A DNA stretch of 64,000 nt from Adineta ricciae. Lineage: Eukaryota; Rotifera; Eurotatoria; Adinetida; Adinetidae. The notes under the pieces were generated by a model that was given only the letters and a program-made list of their open reading frames with translations, searched no databases and was not told where the DNA came from. Every line of letters begins with the position of its first letter. The stretch's first letter is position 1. Positions 34,861-52,047 of this stretch are shown piece after piece. The position numbers and the translations under genes are program-made. The stretch lies in the NCBI GenBank assembly GCA_905250025.1, contig CAJNOJ010000034.1, positions 248,001-312,000 of the forward strand. Reading direction: 5' to 3'.

Positions 34861-36693
34861 TCAGGTCGTCTCCGAGACATATAGAACCTTTGTTGCCGAT
34901 ATGGCACCGCAAATACTAAGAAAACTAGCGACAACTGTTACCACAACAGTCGAACCAGCAAGATGAATGAGTGTTCCCATTGTCGATGATAAGCACAATT
35001 GTGCTAGGAATACCATACTGCTAACCACTGCGACATCCGTGCCAATACCACGAACTTGTCCGCTGGTAGAAAGACCATTTGATTGATCAAACTGTGAATA
35101 TGAACAAACTGAATACATAATTGAAATGAAATTTAGAGAACTTACAGTATTTGATGTATGGTATTTCGCTATTAATAGATATGGAATCGTAAATAAAGTT
35201 GAATACAGTACTCCGGCTGCTGCTGAAAGAATGATCACACCTACACGATGTCTTACATATCCCATCAATAACATTCCCACAGCATAGATCAGTTGTGATC
35301 CAATATAAACACGTTTTATTCCTTCGAAAGAAGAACATGAATCAATGGCAAGGCATTCATTTTTCGACCTACCAAAATAATTATTGAGGGTTTCAATGTT
35401 ATATGAATAAATCGAGCATGATATTGAATAGATTGACATACCCCATGAACCAAATCGAACACCTTCATTATACAACAAACGTAATGGATGATTGCGATCT
35501 AGTTTTGGATTTCCACCTAGTAGACCAAAGATATGAAAGTTCGTTCTTGTTTACATTCTAGTGCTTACCAAACACAGCTTGTCCAACGAAATCAGTGAAG
35601 AACAGTGAGTAAGAAACTAGTGCCATCCAACAGAAAAAATTCGTTAAGCAAAGCCATCTCAACGACGAAGGCATATAGATGATCGATCGAATATAATCAA
35701 AATATGATGCTCGTTGATTTTCTGTGGACAATGACTCGTATAGACTGTTGTTTCTGGCATACTGTTCATTATTATCATCATAAAACGTACCAGCAGACAT
35801 GATGCATTGTCGCGATGATGATCGCATCAGATTTGGTGCTATTACAGTTAAATTCGCTGGCTCTTTCACTGCTGTCACAGTTGAAATAACACAAACAATG
35901 TAGATAAGCCAAACTAACGTGAATACCACATGAATATGATCACCGAGGATGTTACTGAGAAATGTACGTTCCCAAGGTATTCCGCCAAGGAAATATCCTA
36001 AACAGCCACCAAGACCAGCCATGAATGTAAATGTTGACAAACCTGCTGCGTGCTGACTTGGATTAGTCACATCTAGTAGATAGGCTCGACTTGGACTTTG
36101 ACATGCATCGCAATCGAGATCGAGTAAAAATACACCGAGTACTGTCAGAATTGTACCAAATTTTCGTGATGATAAGGGACTCGCAACTTTGACATATTTT
36201 TCAATATGAGTACCATTGAAAACCGAATCTTTTCTAGTCATTTGAAATCTTGTATCTCCAAACCATTCTCCCAAAATACGACCTGAATGAAAGATCTCTC
36301 CGTTTGCTTCGTGGTTTTCCCTTCTGGTCACTTACCGTTGGCCACCAGGATCAAACCGATAAGAATACCGATAGAATAGAGTAAGATAAACGGTCGCCGT
36401 CGACCAAAAGGTGTCAGAAGTCTATCACTGAGCGAACCAAGTGCTGGCACAAGAAAAAAGCCGATGAGTGGCGGTAAACACCATGTCCATGTCATAAGCA
36501 CAACCGGTATACCAATTTGAAGTAAAATCGGTGATACAAAAGCTGTTTCAGCAGCATAACAGAATTCTATTCCACACACCACAGCGCTCAAACGCATGAG
36601 ATCGAATCTACTTTTGTAACTTCTAATCCCATCGTAATTGAATTGTTCATACGAATCTCGTCTTCGAAGTTTTCGAGTAATAAAATCAATCAT
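34861..36693 (-). CDS. SLC45-family sugar transporter (MFS)
   Basis: Five exons (36336-36693, 35569-36282, 35373-35516, 35146-35321, 34861-35091) join in phase to 540 aa with about 12 membrane segments. The SLC45/plant sucrose-transporter signature is present: LPPLIGFFLVPALGSLSDR with GRRRPFIL after TM2/3, LDCDACQSPSRAYLLDV, an aromatic-rich block with FCWMALVSYSLFFTDFVGQ, and LLYNEGVRFGSWGM. The family carries sucrose or glucose with protons across plasma or organelle membranes. Which vertebrate member (SLC45A1-A4) it corresponds to cannot be decided by eye. The large loop between TM6 and TM7 is short. Introns are 51-54 nt. Confidence 0.9.
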
Positions 36694-37475
36694 GACTTGT
36701 CAACGAGAAGAAAAAACCTGCTAAATTTCACTGGTAATGCGATTGGTTTCCAACGATAGTGTCGTGCGCGAACGTATGGTGAAAACAAGCTAGTTATGAT
36801 TACGATTTCATCCAATATGAACGGTATTACAAGATGTGCAAGTCTCACATTCCTTTTTCTTTTTTTTCTTCCGCTCTCGCGTGTCAGTTGAACGTATACG
36901 ATGTCAAAATTCTAATTGCATCGTGTAAAAGACAAAGATAATCAAAAATATTGACGCAATTAATAAAAAAAAATCTTATGCAGATTATGTTTTCTTCTGA
37001 TTGAATTCTTGCGGGAGTTACTTCACTGATTTGGTATTCTCAAGAAAATAGTTAGTCGACATGCTCCTGCGAAATGGATTCTATCGTTAATAGATATGGA
37101 ATACTTCCGCTAATATAGAAAATGAGAGATATGAGATACGTGTTCATCTGAAGGACATCCATCAAACAAGTTTTGATTAATTGCGCGAGATTATTTCAAC
37201 AGCTTAATTGACATTTATTTCGACAAGTGCAGTAATACAATAAGAATGAACTATGTGTTATCAACCTGATGTGTTTAAAAAATAGATATGTATATATAAC
37301 AGCGCGAGATCTATTATCAGATATGAAGAGTACAGGTTGAGATTAGATTTTCTACAGATGAAATATGGAAAAAAGCAACAACAAAAATGGCGAATATTTC
37401 ATAAAAATAATACACTTCAAGCAAATGAAACTAAACACTTGATCGTTCTTTCGTTGTTCATTCATTGAGCAATGA
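36694..37475. other. Intergenic between NT5C2 and SLC45 (both minus)
   Basis: About 780 bp containing the SLC45 promoter and the NT5C2 3' flank. It includes a pyrimidine run near 36850-36875 but no gene. Confidence 0.4.
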
Positions 37476-40041
<2,566 letters not shown>

Positions 40042-40261
40042 TTTCTGTTGCACTTACACAGCAAAAAACAAACCAATGTTATAAAGAACAAAAATCAAAT
40101 ATACTAAAGGGTCGTGTAAACGCAGTCAAGGACATTTATTTTGCTTGTAACGCACGATGTGTATCTATTGTAATGTGATCGAGAAAAGATTGGGCGTGTT
40201 TCGTATTCGATGAGTTTGATAGGTTGTTCTTTTTTGCTTTCTTCGTCTAAGATAAATAGCC

Positions 40262-40525
40262 TTATCGTCTACAACGGCAACAATCACCTACGATAGCTTG
40301 AAAAGTGTCATCTACCTTCTTGCAGATTAATAAACGCAACGTCTCATTCATGACTCGAAGATGATCATCCGGTTTAGAATTAACTAGTAGCTTCCATACT
40401 GTTCTGGAGATACTTGACGAATATAAACGTGCACTTAACCTCGTCTCAATCGGTTTAGATTCAACAAGCCACTTTCGCCTAGAAACTCCTACTTTAACAC
40501 TGTTTGACAGTTCACATTCGTTCAC
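40262..40525 (-). CDS. Unrecognised small protein, possibly the last exon of a short gene
   Basis: An 80-90-codon open frame between NT5C2 and UBA52, ending at 40262. The frame opens at GTG, not ATG, and an acceptor-like TTTCTAG lies inside it (near 40484), so it may be a 3' exon whose first exon I could not place. The peptide is amphipathic with KPDDHLRVMNETLRLLICKK and ends in a Cys/Arg tail (GDCCRCRR). I do not recognise a family. It could also be chance. Confidence 0.28.
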   Translation of the reverse strand: MNECELSNSVKVGVSRRKWLVESKPIETRLSARLYSSSISRTVWKLLVNSKPDDHLRVMNETLRLLICKKVDDTFQAIVGDCCRCRR

Positions 40526-41101
40526 TTCTAATGAACACTTGGTAGTTAACTAACATCATGATGAAAATAGTTCTGTCGTAATTCTTCTAAGACTTCAAAA
40601 GTATTATGCTACGAGCTTTTCTTTTCTTCTTCGTCGTCTTCTTCTTCTTCTCATTCTTCAGAACTCACATCTTTTTATGATTTACTTGTCACAATGGAAC
40701 ACCAACGAATTCCAAATGGTTTTATTTATGATGCACTTGTCCGTGCTTGCATAAATGAGAAGAAAAGAAGTACATTCTTTTTTGCTGGGTACTAGTAGCA
40801 TTCAATCATTTTCACAGATGAATTCCACCAATGTTAGAAAACGTACCATTCGACAACTAGCGCTACTATCGTTGAGAAAAAATGATTTTCGCGGAAAAAT
40901 GATAAATTTGTCAGTTTTAAAAGTTTTTATTTATCGGAAAAAAATTTTCGATTATTCAAAAGGTCGCTTTCGGCACGACCAATCATATTCGAGATCCATA
41001 AACATCCAAGATAGTGGGTTTATGGATGTCGATCATTTGCCGATTGTAATTTCTTCACTGACTGCATTTGTTTTATTTATAGATATTTATCAATATCCAT
41101 C

Positions 41102-41769
<668 letters not shown>

Positions 41770-42006
41770 ACGATCGATGATGGATCTTTTTTTGTTTTCG
41801 CTAATCGAAAGAAAAAAACATCTGTTGAAATAAGACAACAAGAATAAAAAAAATCGATCATATCTGGATGATTTTCCTTTTTCTCCTCGAAGTATCGCAA
41901 GGCATTAGTATTTTATCGTCTAATAAGAATATTTAACACAGATGATTATCGCAGATGAATACGAGAATAAACATGTACAAAATCAAAAAAAAGAAAAAGC
42001 TTCGTT

Positions 42007-42558
42007 TTAGTCTGAGGAAAATTTCTCTGCCATAGTTTCTTCGATAACCATATACATATACGTTTGAGCTCGATCTAATTTGTTCAAATAGTCTTTCAAA
42101 TCAGTTTGACTACCAATTAATCTTGGCTGGGATAATTTCGAATCGAGATTATAGTAATGTTCACCATCGACGCTTTTTATCGTCAACCAGTGTCGTCCAG
42201 GTTTTGTCCATGAACTTACCAATGGTAAACGATCAAAGAACGGTCTGTCGAGAGTTATATTGAGCAATAAACCAAAGCAATCTTTGAAATCAAACGCATC
42301 TATGGATTCGTTCATGTCGATAGCACGTAGTGTATAACCTTGTTGTTTCAATGCGTCGAGGATGATTTGTAGATCGTAATTGCCTGTGAATAAAGTTGAA
42401 TATTCATTACAGCACCAAGATGTATCGTATTGACGTACGATAGTATCGAGCATTTGCTTGTTAAACTGATGCTTTTGAAAAATATTGTTCAATGAATGTA
42501 ATGCACAGAGTTGCAATTTCTGCCGCTCATGGTATAACTTTGGCTTTTCTGTAGTCAT
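42007..42558 (-). CDS. JOSD: Josephin-domain deubiquitinase (Josephin-1/2 type)
   Basis: Single-exon gene, 183 aa, the size of Josephin-1/2 and without the polyQ/UIM tail of ataxin-3. The catalytic Cys is in LYHERQKLQLCALHSLNNIF, the His in GRHWLTIKSVDG and the Asn/Asp in YYNLDSKL, so the triad is intact. GNYDLQIILDAL matches the family core. It hydrolyses ubiquitin chains in the cytosol or at membranes. It converges on UBA52, with stop codons about 240 bp apart. I cannot separate JOSD1 from JOSD2. Confidence 0.93.
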   Translation of the reverse strand: MTTEKPKLYHERQKLQLCALHSLNNIFQKHQFNKQMLDTIVRQYDTSWCCNEYSTLFTGNYDLQIILDALKQQGYTLRAIDMNESIDAFDFKDCFGLLLNITLDRPFFDRLPLVSSWTKPGRHWLTIKSVDGEHYYNLDSKLSQPRLIGSQTDLKDYLNKLDRAQTYMYMVIEETMAEKFSSD

Positions 42559-43334
42559 CGCGTTTGAACACCGAGCCCACTAGTAGAAAAAGTGCTGCAT
42601 GATCTGAAAAACCAATCGAATGTTGTTCACATGTCGCAAGAAATTAGAAAAAAAAGTTATGTGAATGAATAACTGCAGATACGAATGTTTTTCAATACTG
42701 TAGTCATCAATGAGAATAGACAACGAATAGAAATCGTCTAGGTTTCAACATCATAGGCGACTACTGTCATCTATCTTTACTCATTATCATCAACAATTTC
42801 TTCCCTTAGTTTTCCTTTTCCAAACGTAAAATATTCTCTCTGTAGGTGAAAAGGAATGACAAAACTCCTCTGGTTTGTTGATGATTACTTACTTAGCTAA
42901 ATGAACGTGTTTTCCTATGAATTGTTGACAATACAAGTAGATCTTTCATCTATTTATTTCCCTTCCGTCAAAAAATAACTGCGCTTAACTGAGCAAGGAA
43001 AAGAGAAGATATCTGTTTCTGTGACTTTGTGTTTAATTTTCTTTCATGATGAAGAACGTACTTTTGACAGCGTCATTTTCTATATGCGACATGTTTTCTC
43101 GTCGACTATGCAGGAAAATTCACAAGCATATTTCATGATCTTTTCTCAGATTTTTCTCGAGAAGAAATACTAGTTATGATCTGTACTGTATACTCAACAT
43201 CGAACACATAGGTGAAGACAAGGAGAGTGGTAGTAGAAAAAGAAGAAGGAGAGACAAATTTACTGCCATATAAATTGACATTTTATATTCAAATTTTATT
43301 TGCTTGGGGAAGAATACTTTTCATTTTATTTTAG
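42559..43334. promoter_or_regulatory. Divergent upstream region of JOSD and ABCA
   Basis: 776 bp between two divergent genes. No coding frame. A TTTTAG directly before the ABCA ATG (43327-43333) could be a splice acceptor, so a 5' untranslated exon of the ABCA gene may lie in this interval. Confidence 0.4.
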
Positions 43335-46300
43335 AATGAGTGTCTGTCGACAGATTCGCCTAGTTCTATGGAAGAATTTTACTATCCGACGTCGACGATG
43401 GGTTCGTGTGAAGCCTTGAAAGGTCAGGATGATGGAGTTTTATCTTATGTTTTCTAGCCTCGAGTGATCTTCGAGTTTATCTGGCCGTTATTTCTATTTC
43501 TTATCTTAATGTGGGTTCGAACACGGAATTTAACATTCTACTATGATGCTTGTAAGTTCTTATTCATGATTAACTCGACTTTTTTTCGAATCGATATAGG
43601 TTACAATGATCCAAAATATCTCGGTCCAACTGGCATTCTTCCTGCGATTCAAAGTTACATTTGTCGATGGAACAATACGTGCTATAATAGTTCAAAGATA
43701 ATCGATGAATTTCAAAGCGAAACATCGTGCGTAGATACCTTGATTTTATATAAATATGTATGTAGTGATTTTGAAGATTTTGGAATGAATTCTCTTCGTT
43801 GACTGACAGTCTGTCGATCGTTTTACACGACGAGCAAGCAGCTCATTTACTGAGCGATATTTTCACTCAACTTAATTTATTACAAACGTCACTGAACATA
43901 TGGAATGGTAAGAATTGATATTTGCCCAATGTCAAATATTGACTTAATTATTGAAGGTACTGTTCGAGCAAATAAAACGTCGAATGATTTCAATCAAACG
44001 ATACCTGCAGCAATTATTAAGAATCTTTTTGAAAATGCCGTCAATTTATCGAATCTCCATCAGGCATGGTTTATGAATAAAACAGTAAAATACACATCGA
44101 ATATCAATGTTGCAATAGAAATATATCTTGCAAGTGTTCGACCGAATAATTTCTATGTAAATTTGTATGAGAAAGTAAATTTGTGTATTGATTCAGAAGT
44201 GATTTTAGTCGTATCAATCAGCGGCGAGTATCAAGAACTCATTTTGTGGTAGAAATGAATCCCAACGAACTTTTCTCGTCGATTCATTGAAATTAATAGA
44301 GACACAAGGCTTTTTATGCACTAATTTGACGGCAAATGATTTGAAATCGTTCTTGATAAGTGTCCAACAGCAATTGGACGCAATCGTTTTAGTAAGAATG
44401 AGCTGAAAAGACAATAAAAACAGGGACATTTCGATTTCGTGTAGGCCGAACTGTGTCCGCAAATGTTTACTCTGCCAATTCATATGTTTCAGGTACATAT
44501 CTTATCTTTCAATAAGCTTGTTGAACTATTCGACAAAATTTCAGATTGATAGTAAACTAAACGATTTGTATACACGATTGGAAGTGCTGAATGTTAGCTT
44601 TTCTTTGAACAACAGTGCAAATGGCATCAGGTAAGACAATCCATTCGATAAGATAGTTCTCTTTACCGAATTTTTCGTCGTTATCAATTCCCATGTTGTA
44701 GTCTGAAGTCTTTCTGCGGCGGTCGAAATGATCTTTCAGCTTTTTTCAATATTACTTCATCTACAACATCTCAAACTCGACAATCTAAATCCAGTGAAAC
44801 TCGTACAACTGGTGATCAATCATTGATTTACTATGATTGGAATCAATTAGCGACCGATCTACTTTCTTACAATGCATCTCTTATATGTCATCAAACTTAT
44901 GTAACAGGTTCGGGAAATATCGTTCAATTCGTTCCAACGAATCGTTCGTGTCGTTGTGTGCTTTTCGATCAAGTTTTCAACTCCAATAAAATTTTGAAAC
45001 AATTCGCGAGATTTGTACGGCCAATTCTATATGGAAAAATCTATTATCACCCATCGAATGTTCACTATGATAGTCTTATCAAACAAATGAACCAAACATT
45101 CGAATCTCTTGATGAACTGATTCGATTGTTTCGACATATTCAATCAATAATTCAACTAAATATTGAAATATTAACAACAACCTGTAATTTGAACGTAACA
45201 TCATCAGAGTTGTGCAAACAGTTATCATCATATCAAACAGCCCTGAGTCTATTTACTATTCTGACTGAATTTCTCGCTTGTACAGAACGTAATCGATTTG
45301 TTCCGATGGACAGTGAGCTAGAAATGGTAAACAGAGGAAAAAATAATACCATCACCAATGATTTTCTTGCGGCTATTCAATTTCTCGAAGATTTATCTGA
45401 TAATGATACCTTACCAAAACATATGCGATTTAAAATCCGAATGGCACTTGACTATGTTGACAGCACCTTTCGTACTGAAGATCGGTAAATGAATTTCATC
45501 TCGATAGTTAGGTCTATGATCTTTCTTCTTAGTTACTTTTCGTATTCACCACGAACTACTGCTCCAAGTTCGACGAAATATTTTACTTATGTATTCATCT
45601 ATTTGCAAAATGCACTTGAACGTGCGATTATCAGCGCGCACACAGGACGAAATGTATCCTTCGGTATTCAAACCCAACAAATGCCGTACCCATGTTGGGT
45701 TAACGATAAGTATACTATGAAATTTTTGCTATCAGAGTGAATTCATTTGAAGAGTGGTTAGATTCGTCACTTCAATCAGTCGAATGTTACCGTTGCTAAT
45801 GGTGTTAAGCTGGATATTTACGGTATCAATGAATGTCAAAGATATTGTTCATGAAAAAGAACGGTAAAGTTTCCTACAGTGAAATTATAGAAAAAAGAAT
45901 TGTCTCTATTACTTTTTTGAAGACGTTTGAAAGAAATCATGAGAATTATGGGTTTAAAAGATTCAGTGCATTGGCTTACCTGGTTTATTTTATGCACAAC
46001 CGTGATGTTACTAATCGCTTTGTTACTTGCACTACTTTTAAAGGTATTCTATAGAATGTGATATGTACAGTCGAGAAAGATCTTTTTCTCGTAGTTTGGC
46101 AAACTCACACAATTTTCAGATCTTGGTATTTTGATCGTATTTTTTATCAGTTATACATTTGCGACAATTACGCAGTGTTTTCTCATAAGTGTCTTCTTCA
46201 ATCGTGCTAACCTCGCGGCTTGTGGTAAGAACATAGACGAATTCGCTCACAATGAATTCTCTTCTTTCAGGAGCTGGTATCATCTACTTTCTGCTTTACT

Positions 46301-49300
46301 TACCGTATACAATTCTGATCAATTACGATACGCAAGTAAAAACGTGGCAAAAGATAATTGCTGTAAGAGTTCGTGCTGACCGAGAGAAAACTTTGTAGTT
46401 CGATTTCTAGTGTCTTTCATCGACTGTTGCTTTTGGACTTGGTTGTGATTATATAGCGCGTTTTGAAGGGATGGCTAAAGGTGTTCAATGGAGCAATCTG
46501 AATCAAGGGGTGAAACCGAATGATAACTTTACATTACTGTATTGTATTATAATGATGTTTATCGATTCGATTATATATATGTTACTGACGGTTTACATTG
46601 AAAATGTCTATCCTGGTATGTTTGTTGAGTGGAGGGCGAGGGCAGAGAGAATGTTCGGATGGATGTCGATTTTGATCTTTAGGTGAATACGGCATTCCAC
46701 AAGTTTGGTACTTTCCATTTACAAAGACATATTGGTTTGGTTTTGACGCGAAGAAAATTCGACAGCGAACAGAAGAAATGAATCACGCAAATCCCACCGG
46801 TTTGGTTCCCGTATGTTCAAATTCATCTTAAGTTGTTTTTCTTCATATTTTAGTTACTGAGGAAGAAGGAGATATTGGAGTTAGTATTGACAAACTATCG
46901 AAATACTACGGAAATAAAATGGCGTTGAAGAATCTGTCAGTGAAATTCTATCATAACATGATTACAGCATTTCTTGGAAGAAATGGCGCAGGGAAAAGCA
47001 CAACCTGGTCTATTTTAACTGGTTTGATACCGCCATCAAGTGGAACAGTTTATATCGATGGGTTTGATATATTAACCGATATAAAAATCGTACGAAAACG
47101 ACTTGGCTTCGCTCCTCAGTATAATATTTTATTTGATCTACTAACCGTTCAAGAACATCTCGAGTTTTTCTCTGCGTAAGTTACATGTTTACTACAAGCA
47201 TAGTCTTTTTCTTTTGTGTTCAGATTAAAAGATGCACCAAAGGAGTTGGTTGCAACCGAAACAGAGAGAATGTTGGATGACTTAGCATTAACAAAGAAAG
47301 CGTTGAATTATACTACTGAATTATCCGGCGGGATGAAAAGAAAACTTTCGATCGCCATTGCTTTTATTGGAAATTCTACAACCGTTATTCTAGACGAGCC
47401 GACTGCAGGTAATTACTTTGTCGAAGTAAACCTTACAGAGTGATAGACTGCATAATGAACTCATTAGGTGTTGATCCGTATGCCCGTCGAGCTATTTGGG
47501 ATTTGATATTGAAATATAAACCCGGTCGAACGATCGTTTTGTCTACACATCATCTTGATGAAGCTGATTTGCTCAGTGATCGTTTGGCGATTATATCATC
47601 CGGTGAACTACAATGTGTAGGAACGACAATGTATTTAAAACGCAAATACGGTGAAGGTTACAATCTCATTGTTGAATTAGCATCAACCACAAACGAACAT
47701 GACCAACGACAGGAGATTATCCTCAATCCCATAACATCGAAAAACTCGTCGCTAAATTCAATGCGATTTGCGAAATTAACTGATTTTCTTCGACAATATG
47801 TACCAGATATTCGCATTAAAGAACAACATGGTGATCAAATCACATATGTTCTACTAGATGATGCTAACCATACAAAAATATTTCCAACAATGCTTACGGA
47901 GTTAGACGCGAATAAATCGAAGTATAATATAAAAACTTACGGTTTATCGAATAGTAGTCTTGAACAAGTTTTCCTCCGTGTTGCCGATGAAATCAAACGA
48001 CCGGAAGATTATGAACGCATGTCGCGCTGGGAGAAATTTTGGAGCCGTTTTAAACGACCGACTGAGACAAAAATAGAGATAGTTGAAGAGGAAAATAAAG
48101 ATGAACAGATAGAAATGAATACTGGTATCAGTGGTAAGTGTTTGCCTTCTACAGATAGTTTTAGCTTTCCTTCAACACTCTGTTTCTAGACGAATGGAGT
48201 CCATACACAACTGATCGATATAGAGGCGCTCACCACGTCTTCATACAAATCAAAGGTTTACTAATCAAACGGTTTCATCGAACGAAACGTAACATCAAAG
48301 GCTTGATTGCAGAAATTCTTCTACCAATCATTTTCATTCTACTTGCTATGTGCGCAATCAAACTAGCACCGAATGAAAGCGAACCGCCACCGCTCATCCT
48401 TCATCCATGGTACTGGAGTCAGCCTAGTTATATGTTTCAATCACTGCCTACGAACAAGTCTTTGGTACTATCAAAAATAATTCAACAAACGTTCACGAAA
48501 TCGCCTTCGTTGGGCACACGCTGTATGCCAACGACGATACTTAATAAACGATTGTACCCATGTTCACAATCGAACGTCGGTCATGTCAATGTCTCATCGA
48601 GTTTTGAAGTGATCGATGCATTGAACCAAGTTCACTACAATCAAACACGTATTTCACCTGAATGCGATTGTTGGCAGAAAATGCAAACATGCCCAGTGGG
48701 CGCCGGTGGACCAGCGAGAAGTTATGACAAGACCGAAACGAAAGACATTCTATACGATCTACAAGATTTCAACATATCAGACTGGCTGATCAAATCTGAA
48801 TACAAGCTCGAATATCTCATGAAACGATTTGGTGGATTTGAATTTTTGTCGTATTTCATCGCAGATAAAATAGAACTACTCAATGAAACATTACTCGATC
48901 GCCTGGTCAATATCACCAATCCAAGCAATCAATCGTCATTAACTGTCGACAGTCAGAAAATAGCTCCATTGTTCCAAATCCATCCACCACAGGTTTCGGT
49001 ACGTAAATTAATTTCTTTTTTTGTGAACATAGACGAAAATCTATGTGTTTCGAAGGTGTGGTACAATAATAAAGGATGGCCAGCAAGTGTTGCCTTTCTG
49101 AATGTCTTCAACAATGCTCTCCTACGAGCTCTTCTTCTACAAAATGATTCAACAATTGCAATTGATGATTATGGAATAACAGCAATCAATCACCCATTAC
49201 CCCAAAGTGATATTCAAATCGATAGTGATCTACAAAATCGTGCTGCATTAGAACTATTTACGGCAATATGTATTATTTTCGCATTAGCTTTTATTCCCGC

Positions 49301-51786
49301 AAGTTTCCTCGTCTTTCTCATCGATGAGCGAGTAACCACATCAAAGCATCTACAATTCGTTAGCGGTGTTAATGGTAAGAAAAGATTTTCTTTCGTCGAA
49401 GTCGTCATCAAACGATTAAACAATTTTCTTTAGGAATAACTTATTGGTGCGCGAATTTCTTCTGGGATCTAACAAACTATTCGGTTTCAATCGTCTTTTG
49501 TCTGATCATATTTCTTGCCTTTCACATTGATGCGTATGTTGTTCCAACTAATTTCTTTTGTCTCATCTTATTACTGTTCCTCTATGGTTTCGCAATTATC
49601 CCGCTGATGTATCCAATTAGTTACCTTTTTCAAACGCCATCAACGGGTTTCGTACTTATCTCGTGTATCAATATATTTATCGGTTTAATAACTACAATCT
49701 CGACGTACACATTGGAAACATTCAATGATGAAGCAGATCTGATGCGAGTTAATAACATTCTCATGAAGTTATTCTTAATTTTTCCCCATTATTGCCTTGG
49801 CCGAGGACTATTCGACATAAGTCGAACGCATGCAATCAATGTCATCAGTGCTAAATACAGTTTGTGTTGACATACAGAAGATTCTTAATTTCACATCTGA
49901 ATATTCTCTTTTAGTTACAGGTTACGTTTCCGTCTCACCATTCCAAACGAATATTGTCGGACGAAATCTGTTTGCTTTGTTTCTCGAAGGAATTTTGTTC
50001 TTTATAGTGGCTATTCTTGTTCAATATCGATTCTTTATTCCTGATCGGTGAGTATGAATAGAAAGGATAAATCTTCTCTTGACTTGCGTTCTTATAGAGG
50101 TTGCATTCGCATGCCGAATGATCTTAAATCGGTATACGAAGATGAAGATGTTGCGAATGAACGCGCACGCATCCATGGAGATCAAAATAATACAAGTAAT
50201 GATGTTTTACGCCTAATTGATTTAGTGAAAGTAAGACAAGTTTGCAGGTGATTAAGATACTTATCTATCGAAGAATCTTCTTTAGATCTACGGACGAGCT
50301 TGTCGTCGACAATTTGCTGCCGTGAAACAAACCTGTGTTGGTGTAAAGCAAGGTGAATGTTTCGGTTTGCTTGGCATCAACGGTTCGGGAAAATCCACTA
50401 CATTCAAAATGCTCACCGGTGAAATATCTATGACAGATGGTAATGCCTATGTGAACAACAATAGTGTTATCAAACATTTGGACAAAGTTCGTCAAGATAT
50501 CGGGTAGAAGAGATCTTCTTGATTCTTGATCGAAATTAAACTAGACATTTTCATTTAGTTATTGTCCACAGTTCGACGCACTTGATGTTTTGCTAACAGC
50601 GCGAGAGCATCTCTACTTCTATGCTCGCCTACGTGGCATAAAAGAGAAAAATATTTCATTCGTAAGCGCTTTTCTGGTTGATAAACTTCTAACTCATTCC
50701 TGTTCTTGTTAGATTGCGGAGTGCCTATTAAATCAATTTGGTTTAACCCTATGGGCGGATCGACCTTCTGGACACTATTCGGGTGGAAATAAACGAAAGC
50801 TATCGACGGCGATTTCCTTAATCGGAAACCCTTCAATTATATTCATGGATGTGAGTGCTTTTCAACATGTCATTCCAAAACGAGCATACGACTATCTTCC
50901 GTCTGTTTCACATTGATTATTCAATAGAATTCATGTTTAATGCCTATTCTATTCTGATGAACGAGAGCAGCAGAGTCACGAAGTCAAAAATAGTTTTTAA
51001 TTAAATGGAGCAAAATTTAATATTGACAAATGAATAAACTAAATTTAATTTCTATTTAGGAACCAACAACAAGAATGGATGTACGTGCGAAACGCTTTCT
51101 ATGGAATTGTATCTTGAAACTGACGCGTCAGGATCGAAAATCTGTTGTGATCACTTCGCATTCGATGGAAGAATGTGAAACTCTATGCAACCGTATTTAG
51201 AAAAAGATCGATTTATTCGAAAATAAATCACCGAAAATCTTCTCGTTTAGGACTCGTCATAATGGTAGCCGGAGAATTCAAATGTCTAGGTAGCGTTCAA
51301 CATTTGAAAGAAAAGTACGCTGAGAGACTTTCTCGTTTTCGTTGCTCAACAAAAAGCACGCTTCTGTCTAGATTTGGTGATGGCTATACAATTCTAATTC
51401 GTACGAATGTTGACGTCAACCGGCAAATCGTGATTGATTACATTCAAAAATCGATTCGGGAAACGATCGTTAAAGAGGAACATAATAAGATGATTCATTT
51501 TCGCGTATCGCCCAATGTTTCTCTACACAGAATGTTCACTGTGCTCGAAACTGCTCGAGAAGAGCTAATCAATCTTATAGAAGATTATACAGTCACCCAA
51601 GTGACACTTGACGATGTATTTGTTAATTTTGCTAAAGCACAACAAGATAATTCGGATATGGCGCACAAAACTGACAATGAAGATCTTTATGAGCTAACTT
51701 GCCGAAAAGTTAATCGGATTGGTGGGTTTAAGCTTATTTTCCATCAGCCTAGTTCGTCGAAATCTTTCTTTCTAGGGCCGGTCTGA
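43335..51786 (+). CDS. Full-length ABCA-subfamily ATP-binding cassette transporter
   Basis: A long multi-exon gene with the ABCA layout: first membrane helix ([17 protein letters not shown], after [14 protein letters not shown]), a large glycosylated-type extracellular loop (about 43600-45800), TMD1, NBD1, second membrane anchor and loop (48300-49200), TMD2, NBD2. NBD1 (about 46860-47650) has Walker [12 protein letters not shown]-loop APQYN, signature [10 protein letters not shown], Walker [13 protein letters not shown] (split by an intron) and H-loop [12 protein letters not shown]2 (about 50280-51320) has Walker [30 protein letters not shown] and [15 protein letters not shown], so its D-loop is atypical. 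ABCA proteins move lipids across membranes. Introns are mostly 50-70 nt except 50851-51059. Some junctions in TMD1 and the C-terminus were not fixed. Confidence 0.91.
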
Positions 51787-52047
51787 ATACACGGGATTAC
51801 ATGATGTCATTCAATATACTCTTCTTCGTCTTTCTCTTACAGAAAAACAATAATTCTATTTTTTTTTCAGATCAATATTTTTTTTTCTCTTATTTTGTTT
51901 TATGATTATTTAAATATACAATCTTGAAAACGAGACAAGACAAATGCACTAGTAATAGTTTCTTTGTTTTTATTCTTTATTGACATCGATAAATAAGAAT
52001 GATATGAGCAAGAATTGCATGCTTTCTAACTGAATAACAAAATGTTG

